This document shows positions 6,950 to 13,180 of a stretch of 18,790 nucleotides of DNA, one piece after another. Numbering within the stretch: position 1 is the stretch's first letter; the number at the start of each line of letters is the position of its first letter. The notes beneath the pieces were generated by a model. It did not search any database. It was not told the DNA's origin and saw nothing but the letters and a program-made list of their open reading frames with translations. Made by a program: the position numbers and the translations under genes. The stretch comes from Candidatus Saccharibacteria bacterium UBA5145 (GTDB lineage Bacteria > Patescibacteriota > Saccharimonadia > Saccharimonadales > UBA4665), in the NCBI GenBank assembly GCA_002413865.1, contig DHXX01000006.1:582-19371 (forward strand), given 5' to 3'.

Positions 6950-7657
6950 ATGAAACTGCCAAATATCACAATAAAGCAACTTCGCCACCGTTTGCCGGCG
7001 CGACGTGATTGGTTCCTGTTGTTATTAGGTGCGACGATCACTTTGGCCGGCGTTGAGATAATTAACATCGTTCATAATGCCCAGCTACCACTCAAGCCTA
7101 AAGCGTCGGGGATAACCAGCCCTTGGCTGCCCGCAACCGTCAAACGCTGGCAAGCCCCCATCGACGAGATGGCCAAGAAATATAGCGTTGACCCCGACCT
7201 GATAGCTATCATCATGACGCTCGAATCGGGTGGTTACCCAAAAGCTAACAGCGGTATAGCGCAGGGTCTGATGCAGATTACACCGCCCACGGCGCGGGAA
7301 ATTGCGGCCAAATTTTTGAAGCAACCCACTAAGACCTATAACCTCTGGAACCCGCGTACCAACATCGAATTTGGCACCGCCTACCTGGCTTACCTGCGCG
7401 ACCAGTTCGGCACGGCTGACCAGGGCCCGTCCTGGGTTAGTACCGTCGAGTTGATCGCTGCGGGCTACAATGGCGGCCCGGGAGCGGCTAACAGCCTCGA
7501 ACAAGGCAAAGGCTTACACGACCCGCAAACGATAATATACTCGCGCGACGCTTTCAATATGTGGCGTGAACGTCACGCTAGCAGTAGTCCGACCTTCGAC
7601 CGCTGGAAAGAGCGCGGTGGTTCAAGGCTGATTGATTTGGCCAACGGCAAACAGTAG
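6950..7657 (+). CDS. Membrane-anchored lytic transglycosylase (SLT domain)
   Basis: 235 residues. Positive residues (KQLRHRLPARR) precede one hydrophobic segment at about 21-41 that serves as a signal anchor, leaving the rest outside the membrane. The SLT (goose-lysozyme-like) domain spans about 68-190. The catalytic Glu is in IIMTLESGGYP (Glu92), followed by IAQGLMQITP and the AAGYNGGPG block, all characteristic of the family. It cleaves the MurNAc-GlcNAc bond of peptidoglycan, forming 1,6-anhydro ends, for wall remodelling or passage of large structures. The Glu and both GLMQ and YNGG motifs are intact. Transcribed alone and convergent with cfa. Confidence 0.92.
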   Translation: MKLPNITIKQLRHRLPARRDWFLLLLGATITLAGVEIINIVHNAQLPLKPKASGITSPWLPATVKRWQAPIDEMAKKYSVDPDLIAIIMTLESGGYPKANSGIAQGLMQITPPTAREIAAKFLKQPTKTYNLWNPRTNIEFGTAYLAYLRDQFGTADQGPSWVSTVELIAAGYNGGPGAANSLEQGKGLHDPQTIIYSRDAFNMWRERHASSSPTFDRWKERGGSRLIDLANGKQ

Positions 7658-7722
7658 ACTCCGGAGTACCTGTTGATTGGCTGTCCCTATGCCCAGTCAA
7701 TGTCCACCCTTAACCACTGACA

Positions 7723-7808
7723 GTTGAAAGTTCATAAAGTTATAAAGTTGAAAGTTAGCTGCCGCCCGTGCCAACTTTCAACTTTATGAACTTTCTACTT
7801 TATAACTT
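7723..7808. repeat. AT-rich inverted/tandem repeat built from AAAGTT units
   Basis: ATAAAGTTGAAAGTT (7742-7756) is perfectly complementary to AACTTTCAACTTTAT (7773-7787) around a 16-nt GC-rich loop. Outside it, GTTGAAAGTTC (7723-7733) pairs with GAACTTTCTAC (7788-7798) with one mismatch, if the 8-nt ATAAAGTT unit at 7734-7741 is bulged. TTTATAACTT (7799-7808) can pair alternatively with 7737-7746. The unit AAAGTT with TC/AT/GA joints recurs in both arms. It sits between convergent genes, so it may also end transcription. Confidence 0.75.
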
Positions 7809-7870
7809 CCCGTAAGACGTCAGGCTTAGCCAAAACCACAGATAACGAGAGAATAGAAGTAGGTCCTTGC

Positions 7871-9040
7871 CTATCTGTAGAGATGCTCGCGGGTCAAGGG
7901 CCAAGCCGGGTCCTGACCTTTTTTGATGGTCCACTGGGATAGGCTCGAGCTGCCGGTCTTAAAGGTCATCATCGCGCCGATCAGATAGAGCCGCCACATC
8001 CGATAAAAACGTTCGTCGTACATATTAATAATCTTTAACTTGTGGCGCTCATAATTGTCCAGCCAGCGTTCGATGGTCAGGCCGTAGTGCTGACCCAGAT
8101 TTTCGTAATCGTACTGGTAGAAGCCGTGTTTGGCGATCAGGCTAGTTGTTTCGCGCACGCTCGGAATATATCCGCCCGGGAAAATATATTTGTCGATCCA
8201 AGGGTCAATCGGCGATTCAGCTTGATGTGTTATGGAGTGCAAGACGGAGATGCCGTTGGGCGCTAAGTGGCGGTCGAGTGCCCCAAAATAATCGGCTAAA
8301 TTGTTGCGGCCGACGTGCTCAAAAAAGCCAACACTCACAATGCGGTCGAACTTTTGTGTCGGTGGTATATCTTGGTAATTCAGGTATTTGAAAGTTACTA
8401 ACTTGTCGACGCCCTCGCGTTTGGCCAGGGCTTGGGCATAGTCGACTTGCTCGCGGCTCAGACTAACGCCGAGGCCCTTGACTTTGAACTGCTTGGCGGC
8501 GGCTACAAGTAAGTAACCCCAGCCGCTGCCGATGTCTAACAGTTGCATACCGGGCTTGAGCTGTAGTTTACGTAATAGGTGCTCGGTTTTCTGGCGCTGG
8601 GCGGTCTCCAGACTGGCCGTAGCAGACGTAAAGTAGGCACAGGAATAGCTCATCGTCGGATCGAGCCACAAAGCGTAAAAGTCATTACCGATATCATAAT
8701 GATGGGCAATGTATTTGGCTTGCTTTGATTTTTTGTTCTGGTTGCGGCCGTGCCGCCGGCCCCAGCGCCGAGCGAATTCCAGATCCAGCGGGTTTAGTTC
8801 GGCGAAAGCAATGACATCTTTAAGCGGGCTGGCCAGCTCGATGTCACCGTTCATGTAAGCTTCACCGAAAACCAGCGAGGGATTCCTGATAGCTTTTCCC
8901 AAAATACCGGGATTTTGAAGGCGAACGCTAATCGACGGGCTGCCACTGCCAAAAGAGCGGGCTGCCCCGTCCCAAAACGTCAGCTGTAGGCTGCCGTGTT
9001 TGATTTGACTCAAGACTTTGCTCAGGATCTTTTGTTCCAT
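7871..9040 (-). CDS. cfa: Cyclopropane-fatty-acyl-phospholipid synthase
   Basis: A 389-residue enzyme, close to the usual ~380. It adds a methylene group from S-adenosylmethionine across a double bond of membrane phospholipid acyl chains. The N-terminal lipid-binding part includes FGEAYMNGDIEL (about 58-69). The catalytic domain has HHYDIGNDFYALWLD, the family's YSCAYF segment (Cys134), the SAM loop LLDIGSGWG (about 167-175) and VGFFEHVG (Glu241). The C-terminal end carries WRLYLIGAMMTFKTGSSS, typical of Cfa. All key motifs are intact. A TGT-AATAGT box 7 nt before ATG 9040 suggests a leaderless message. It is divergent from the palindromic element and VOC gene. Confidence 0.95.
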   Translation of the reverse strand: MEQKILSKVLSQIKHGSLQLTFWDGAARSFGSGSPSISVRLQNPGILGKAIRNPSLVFGEAYMNGDIELASPLKDVIAFAELNPLDLEFARRWGRRHGRNQNKKSKQAKYIAHHYDIGNDFYALWLDPTMSYSCAYFTSATASLETAQRQKTEHLLRKLQLKPGMQLLDIGSGWGYLLVAAAKQFKVKGLGVSLSREQVDYAQALAKREGVDKLVTFKYLNYQDIPPTQKFDRIVSVGFFEHVGRNNLADYFGALDRHLAPNGISVLHSITHQAESPIDPWIDKYIFPGGYIPSVRETTSLIAKHGFYQYDYENLGQHYGLTIERWLDNYERHKLKIINMYDERFYRMWRLYLIGAMMTFKTGSSSLSQWTIKKGQDPAWPLTREHLYR

Positions 9041-9047
9041 GACAAAT

Positions 9048-9056
9048 ACTATTACA
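9048..9056 (-). promoter_or_regulatory. Extended -10 promoter of cfa (leaderless)
   Basis: On the minus strand TGT-AATAGT is followed after 7 nt by ATG 9040. The hexamer deviates from TATAGT only at its first base. Confidence 0.45.
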
Positions 9057-9154
9057 ATAACCGACCGAAGATTGCAATGAGATAATCGGCAGGTTCACGA
9101 TAAGGTCTGGCAGGGGGTGCCTTCCAATCTAGAATCTATATTTCAAAACCATTG

Positions 9155-9331
9155 TTTAGTATAGAACCCATTTCATATCTCCCATCGATAGTGAAAGCCG
9201 CTGTGGTGAGTGCCAGTTAGTCGTTTTTGAGAGGAAGTGTACCGATAGGTACGGTGACGAGCAAAACGGCTGACTGGTGTCGCCACAGTGGTTTGTAACG
9301 GAGGGGAGATATGAAATGGGTTCATAATAAA
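9155..9331. repeat. 160-bp palindromic element (MITE-like or structured RNA)
   Basis: This fills most of the 314-bp gap between cfa and the VOC gene. GAACCCATTTCATATCTCCC (9164-9183) is perfectly complementary to 9304-9323. Complementarity continues imperfectly outward (TTTAGTATA against ATAATAAA). Inside, 9198-9209 pairs with 9280-9291, 9211-9227 with 9263-9279, and the tip is GTACC-GATA-GGTAC (9239-9252). The inner mismatches are almost all G-T, that is G-U in RNA from the + strand. The right arm ends just before the VOC ribosome site. No ORF lies inside. A 3-bp ATA flanks both ends of the 160-bp core. It is read either as a non-autonomous transposon or as a hairpin RNA. Confidence 0.85.
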
Positions 9332-9354
9332 GTCGTTAAACAAGGGAGAATATC

Positions 9355-9734
9355 ATGCTCAAGGATAGCCCAGCCTTCAGCGGTTTTTCGGTCAACGACC
9401 AAGTGGCCACCAAAGCGTTTTATAGCCAAGTGCTCGGGCTCGACGTAGACGATGGCCCGATGGGTCTGTTTCTAAAAGTTGCCGGTAGCAACGGCATTTT
9501 TGTCTACCCGAAAGACGACCACACCCCGGCGACCTACACCATCCTCAACTTCCCCGTCGCCGATATCGACCGTGCCGTCGATGAGCTAACCAGCCGCGGC
9601 GTCACCTTCGAGCACTACGAAACGTGACCGACGAAAAAGGCATCGCTCGCGGCCTAACGGCCCAGCGCGGCCCCGACATCGCCTGGTTCAAAGATCCGGC
9701 CGGTAACATACTTTCCATACTAAATAATGGCTAA
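9355..9734 (+). pseudogene. Frameshifted VOC-family (glyoxalase/bleomycin-resistance-like) protein
   Basis: The first frame gives 90 residues (MLKDSPAFSGFSVND… to …[10 protein letters not shown]) and stops at TGA 9625-9627. A second frame, starting at about 9627, continues without a break for 35 codons to TAA 9732-9734: [21 protein letters not shown], then [11 protein letters not shown]. That is exactly the missing second half of a VOC domain, including the metal-ligand region before DPAGN. A one-base deletion near 9622-9627 explains it; the whole would be about 126 residues. The start has a good SD (AGGGAGA). Either the gene is newly broken or the base is missing from the assembly. Confidence 0.85.
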
Positions 9735-9800
9735 CAGTTTAAGGTAGCTTGTCAGAACCTCGACCGAAGCGATCGTAAGTAGCGGTAGCAATGGATTTGT

Positions 9801-9834
9801 TTAGTCGATAATCACTGACTAAGCTTTTGATTTT
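9801..9834 (+). terminator. Possible terminator after the VOC gene
   Basis: TTAGTC (9801-9806) pairs with GACTAA (9817-9822) around a 10-nt loop, followed by a T-rich run (CTTTTGATTTTATT). The stem is short, so this is weak. Confidence 0.3.
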
Positions 9835-9835
9835 A

Positions 9836-10111
9836 TTAAGTTTTGTAACGCGACTGGTTCAGTATTATAACGCCGCCATCGGGTTCGATTTGCAAACGAG
9901 AAAAATCACCCTCAACCATTTCAAGTGCAACGACATAGGCTGCGGGATGAGGCTTTCGGCGTTGTACTTCACCATTTTGTGATTCAGGACGCACCTGTCG
10001 GACTGGTTGCCCCACGGTCTGCCCGACTGAAGGGTAAGTACGACCGACTTCATCAACCACTTGGTCTGGTGTGACATAAATATGTAAGAATGAACTTTCG
10101 CTTGTGTCCAT
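9836..10111 (-). CDS. Small protein of unknown function
   Basis: A 91-residue frame starting at ATG 10111. I do not recognise it. It begins acidic (MDTSESS), has a hydrophilic middle with repeated Gly-Gln/Val-Arg pairs (VGQTVGQPVRQVRPESQN), and ends in a beta-rich stretch (AAYVVALEMVEG then LQIEPDGGVIIL). No membrane segment, signal or cysteine is present. Support for it being real is a TATAAA box 8 nt before the start, the same spacing as at the window's other leaderless genes, and its fit to an otherwise empty 540-bp gap. A 70-residue frame overlapping it in another phase is probably a shadow. Confidence 0.5.
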   Translation of the reverse strand: MDTSESSFLHIYVTPDQVVDEVGRTYPSVGQTVGQPVRQVRPESQNGEVQRRKPHPAAYVVALEMVEGDFSRLQIEPDGGVIILNQSRYKT

Positions 10112-10119
10112 AACCTTAC

Positions 10120-10125
10120 TTTATA
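10120..10125 (-). promoter_or_regulatory. -10 box of the small unknown gene
   Basis: TATAAA on the minus strand, 8 nt before ATG 10111; the bases next to it (AAGG) give only a weak ribosome site. Confidence 0.35.
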
Positions 10126-10160
10126 CTACCTTCGTCAAGTAATCACAGTGGTTATTTGGC

Positions 10161-10190
10161 TTGACAAAAGTACTTCGAAATTCCTAATTG
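10161..10190 (+). promoter_or_regulatory. Candidate upstream promoter with a perfect -35
   Basis: TTGACA (10161-10166) is a consensus -35 with TAATTG (10185-10190) 18 bp on. It points at the mini-sigma gene and would give a leader of about 80 nt. The 10-bp direct repeat GGTTATTTGG occurs at 10150-10159 just before this -35, and again at 10248-10257 just before the proximal -10. Confidence 0.3.
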
Positions 10191-10263
10191 TCATGCCCAA
10201 CCAGTAAGAGAGCGCTCGTCTATGGTGTAACGAAAGTCACTGCAACCGGTTATTTGGATACCC

Positions 10264-10269
10264 TATTAT
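10264..10269 (+). promoter_or_regulatory. -10 box of the mini-sigma gene (leaderless)
   Basis: TATTAT, 6 nt before ATG 10276. No Shine-Dalgarno is present. Confidence 0.45.
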
Positions 10270-10275
10270 CAAATA

Positions 10276-10617
10276 ATGGATGAAAATATCGCCGCCTATA
10301 TCGAAGAAGTCCGAAGGATTCCTGACATCAGCCCAGCCGAAGAAGCCGCGCTGGTGGGGAGGATACAACGTGGCGACCAGCGAGCAGAATACCGGTTGGC
10401 AGAAGCCCATATGAAGCACGTCGTTGGCCTGGCTCAGCAATATCTAAACGACAACCCTGCCATAAAAAGTCCCACTTTATCAGACCTAATACAGGCCGGC
10501 AATACCGGACTACTGTTAGCCGTCCGTAAGTATCTGCCGGGGGCAGACTATGATTTCTGGGCCTACGCCCAGTGGTGGGTTCGCCGCGAGATCGAAATAT
10601 TAGTCCAATATTCCTGA
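10276..10617 (+). CDS. Minimal sigma-70-like factor with regions 1.2 and 2 only
   Basis: 113 residues. Residues 5-60 match sigma region 1.2/2.1 (AAYIEEVRRIPDISPAEEAAL, then AEAHMKHVVGLAQQYL). Residues 68-86 match region 2.2, the core-polymerase contact (LSDLIQAGNTGLLLAVRKY). Residues 92-111 match 2.3-2.4 (DFWAYAQWWVRREIEILVQ) with the two melting tryptophans (Trp100, Trp101). The protein stops there; regions 3 and 4, which read the -35, are absent, and no frame after the TGA restores them. Against E. coli RpoD, the -12 contacts Gln437 and Thr440 fall on Arg104 and Glu107. It could be a working small sigma, a competitor for core, or a remnant; the clean frame and promoter favour a real gene. 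Confidence 0.75.
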   Translation: MDENIAAYIEEVRRIPDISPAEEAALVGRIQRGDQRAEYRLAEAHMKHVVGLAQQYLNDNPAIKSPTLSDLIQAGNTGLLLAVRKYLPGADYDFWAYAQWWVRREIEILVQYS

Positions 10618-10835
10618 GCCCCTTGCCGCCCTGAATAAGTCACCCGTTTCATAACGATGGCAAGCCGGCCAGCGCAGTCTAACTAATTGGTTGAGTCCGT
10701 TACTGATTATTGAGCGGGAGGCCTGACTACCGGCTACTAAAATCGTGCGTCAGCTACCCTAATCATGGTAGATTGTCAGATTATCGAGCGACTTAGGCTG
10801 GGTGATAGTGTTGGGCTGACTAGTCCGTCGTAAAG

Positions 10836-10867
10836 CAAAACAGTCGGAGTTTCCTCTGACTGTTTTG
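10836..10867. terminator. Bidirectional hairpin terminator between mini-sigma and cytochrome b
   Basis: CAAAACAGTCGGAG (10836-10849) pairs with CTCTGACTGTTTTG (10854-10867) around a TTTC loop: 14 pairs, one of them G-T. The A4/T4 tracts at the base give U-rich ends in both directions. It lies 25 bp beyond the cytochrome b stop, so it most likely ends that transcript. Confidence 0.75.
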
Positions 10868-10891
10868 GCCAATGTCCGTCTGGCTAGAAAA

Positions 10892-12292
10892 TTATTTGGA
10901 CGGTTTCTTTTCGCGCCAAATCAGTTTGTAGACCTTGAGCTTGTCGGGTAATTGGTTGAGAATCGGGATGAACGGGAAGGCCAACAGTAGCAGGAAGAAA
11001 CTGCCGAAGATGATGCTGGCATCGCGGTCACCATTATCGTCGCTGGCTAGGACGGTGTGGTTGAGCACGCCGATCGGCGCCAACCACCAAGCCCCGGGAG
11101 CGTGTCCGCCCTCTTCGCGGAGCATGCCGTATTGTTCAGTCGTTAGGTTGATCCCAGTGGCTTTATCTTCCAGCACCGCGCTGTCGGACAAGAAGCGCAG
11201 CACGTAGGTCGAGCTTCCGGCTGAAACAGCCTCGTCAGCCGCCGTTAGGGCTGGCTCGTAAAGACCCGCTTTAGCCATGTCTACCAAAGAAACGACCGCT
11301 AGGATCACCGGGTTGGTGTTACGAGTCGGGGTTTTACCGTCCCACGTGCCAAAAAAGGTGGTCGCGGCCTTGAGCTGCTCGGTTTGGACGTCGGCTGTCT
11401 CGCGTTGGAAGATTGCGATTTGATCTTTAGCGACACTTTGATTGGCCTGTCTAACCTGCGCGTAAGGAGCGTAGATATAGACGTCGCGGGTACTGAAAGT
11501 GTAGGGAGCGATGTTATCGACGTAACCAGCCGTGTCGGACGACCCGTCAAATTCTTTAACGAGCGTCGTGGCGACTATATTTGGCGATTGTTTGGCGATT
11601 TCCTGGATACTAATCGACTTGAGATACGGCGAAGGTATAAGGGCGGCCAAGATCAGGATCATAGCGATCAGCCCGCCACCGCGAGCAAATAAGAGCAGGT
11701 GGTTGGCCGGTACGACCTTGGCTGAAATCTCGGGGCGATACGGTTTGGCGATGCCCAAAACCCGGACCAACAAATAGTGCAGCATCAGCAGGCCGATGAT
11801 AACGAGCGGAATGGCGACAATGTGGATGCCATATATCTGCTTGTAGTTGAGAGAGTTGATCCAATAGCCCAGACCGTTACCGTTGTAAAAGTCGGCCCCT
11901 TGAAGCCCCCGCCATTGCGACGAAAAATCGCCCCGCAGCACATAGCCAAACTCCGATTCGATCATCACGAATAAGAACATCAAGACCCCGAGCACCCACG
12001 TCAGGCGGCGTGGTCGTTTGAAGCCGGATGTGAAGAAAACGATAAGCATGTGGAGCAGGATGAACAGCACAAAGGCCTGCGTCGACCACATGTGGACACT
12101 GCGCAAATATTTGCCGACCCCGCTCGTCAGCCACCAGTTTTGGCCCATGACGCTCATGATGGTGCCGCTGATAATTAGCATGACGAACGAGATTGCCGAC
12201 AGAAAACCTAAAGAGTAAAAGAACTTGTTGGCATAGGCCGGCGCGTCCTTGATCATCAGATCCTTCAGGGCTTGTTTAAGAGTACTTGCCAT
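10892..12292 (-). CDS. Cytochrome b (b6-type N-terminal domain) with large C-terminal soluble domain
   Basis: 466 residues. Helices lie at about 28-50, 66-90, 98-117, 153-178 and 203-222. Four haem-ligand histidines are intact: His67 and His81 (RSVHMW…LLHML, 13 apart) and His157 and His172 (YGIHIV…MLHYL, 14 apart, the b6-type spacing). GYVLRGDFSSQW replaces the usual GYVLPWGQMSFW. After helix 5 comes a soluble stretch of about 205 residues (225-430), then one last helix (about 432-452) and a basic tail. The PEWY motif of the quinol-oxidation site is not found. Partners (Rieske protein, cytochrome c) are not in the window. It should carry electrons across the membrane via two b haems. Start chosen by SD GGAG 4 nt upstream. 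Confidence 0.85.
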   Translation of the reverse strand: MASTLKQALKDLMIKDAPAYANKFFYSLGFLSAISFVMLIISGTIMSVMGQNWWLTSGVGKYLRSVHMWSTQAFVLFILLHMLIVFFTSGFKRPRRLTWVLGVLMFLFVMIESEFGYVLRGDFSSQWRGLQGADFYNGNGLGYWINSLNYKQIYGIHIVAIPLVIIGLLMLHYLLVRVLGIAKPYRPEISAKVVPANHLLLFARGGGLIAMILILAALIPSPYLKSISIQEIAKQSPNIVATTLVKEFDGSSDTAGYVDNIAPYTFSTRDVYIYAPYAQVRQANQSVAKDQIAIFQRETADVQTEQLKAATTFFGTWDGKTPTRNTNPVILAVVSLVDMAKAGLYEPALTAADEAVSAGSSTYVLRFLSDSAVLEDKATGINLTTEQYGMLREEGGHAPGAWWLAPIGVLNHTVLASDDNGDRDASIIFGSFFLLLLAFPFIPILNQLPDKLKVYKLIWREKKPSK

Positions 12293-12302
12293 GTTTCTCC
12301 TT

Positions 12303-12314
12303 TTAGTTAACTAA
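12303..12314. promoter_or_regulatory. Perfect palindrome in the cytochrome b leader, possible operator
   Basis: TTAGTTAACTAA is a perfect 12-bp palindrome. It lies between the cytochrome b -10 and its ribosome site, where a bound repressor would block transcription. Confidence 0.35.
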
Positions 12315-12329
12315 TGTGCTTATGATTGT

Positions 12330-12338
12330 ATAATAGCA
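12330..12338 (-). promoter_or_regulatory. Extended -10 promoter of cytochrome b
   Basis: On the minus strand TGC-TATTAT, about 37 nt before ATG 12292. The leader holds a palindrome and an AAAAGGAG ribosome site, so this gene has a leader unlike most neighbours. Confidence 0.55.
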
Positions 12339-12461
12339 GGCTCGTCAAATTAAGGCACCGTTAACAGGGACAAGCCGTCTTATCGCCAGTGGCGAAAAAG
12401 CAAAACTAGTTGCCTGGGCAGTAGTGCGACCGTGACAGTGGACTATAAAACGTCTGTTTTT

Positions 12462-12470
12462 TGCTATGAT
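12462..12470 (+). promoter_or_regulatory. Extended -10 promoter of the HAD-IA gene (leaderless)
   Basis: TGC-TATGAT, 6 nt before ATG 12477. It decides the start: the longer in-frame GTG at 12432 lies upstream of the promoter. Confidence 0.6.
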
Positions 12471-12476
12471 GAGACG

Positions 12477-13082
12477 ATGAATTACCGGGCAGTTGGATTT
12501 GATTGGGGCGGAGTGCTGAACGGTAAACCCGGTCAGTTTTTCGGGCAGGCGGTCGCCAATTTGTTAGGCATTACGCACGAAAAATACCTTACAGCTTACT
12601 TTAAGCACAACTCAAAGATTAACCGGGGTGAAATTAGCGAAGCAGAATTATGGCGGTTGGTTCTAAGCGAGATCGGTCAACCCGACAAAGCTCAGCAAGT
12701 CATGGCGCTGAGCCGGACGGCAAATGCCGAAAACACCAATCAAGCCGTTCTAGACCTGGTCGATAAACTAAGAAACCACGGCTACAAAGTCGGTCTGCTC
12801 AGCAACAATATACCCGAGAAGGCGGCCCGGATGCGTCGTACCGGGCTTGATAAGCATTTTGATGTCTTTCATATCTCGGCTGAGACCGGCTATGTAAAAC
12901 CGGAGCCCCCCGCTTTCAGCCATTTCGCGGCCGCGCTTGGAGTAGCGCCCGCCGATTTAATATTCATCGACGATTCGGAAAAAAGCCTAAGTACAGCCGA
13001 CGCTTGTGGTTTTACCCCCGTATTATTCGAGGGCTATGAACAGCTAAAATCCGACCTGCTAAAGCTTGGTATCCGCTTATAG
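12477..13082 (+). CDS. HAD-superfamily (type IA) hydrolase
   Basis: 201 residues from ATG 12477. The nucleophile loop is GFDWGGVLNG (Asp9). The usual second acid of DxD is replaced by Gly11, as in the DxGGV subset that includes YihX-like phosphatases. An alpha-helical cap follows (about 16-95), then motif II LLSNN (Ser109), motif III VKPEPPAF (Lys141) and motif IV IFIDDSE (Asp165-Asp166). It would hydrolyse a small phosphorylated metabolite; the lost acid/base raises the chance of altered chemistry. Transcribed alone, about 100 bp before the acetate kinase operon. Confidence 0.87.
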   Translation: MNYRAVGFDWGGVLNGKPGQFFGQAVANLLGITHEKYLTAYFKHNSKINRGEISEAELWRLVLSEIGQPDKAQQVMALSRTANAENTNQAVLDLVDKLRNHGYKVGLLSNNIPEKAARMRRTGLDKHFDVFHISAETGYVKPEPPAFSHFAAALGVAPADLIFIDDSEKSLSTADACGFTPVLFEGYEQLKSDLLKLGIRL

Positions 13083-13165
13083 TGCTGTTCGTAGCTAGGC
13101 TACCCCGCCATTGGTTTCAAGAAGCCACTGACGGTGATCACCATCACACCGCTTACGCTTAATTC

Positions 13166-13174
13166 TGCTATAAT
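13166..13174 (+). promoter_or_regulatory. Extended -10 promoter of the ackA-xfp operon (leaderless)
   Basis: TGC-TATAAT, a consensus extended -10, 6 nt before GTG 13181. No -35 hexamer is recognisable 16-18 bp upstream. Confidence 0.7.
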
Positions 13175-13180
13175 TAATCT

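Noticed and set aside
7723..7808. CRISPR-like array
   Set aside because: The repeat units are 6-8 bp, lack uniform spacers and form an inverted repeat; no cas genes nearby.
9311..9430. Small ORF starting at ATG 9311 after a GGAGG
   Set aside because: It begins inside the palindrome's right arm and runs out of frame over the VOC gene, with no coding features.
12432..12476. GTG 12432 as start of the HAD-IA gene
   Set aside because: The extended -10 (12462-12470) lies downstream of it, and the HAD nucleophile loop is at the normal distance from ATG 12477.
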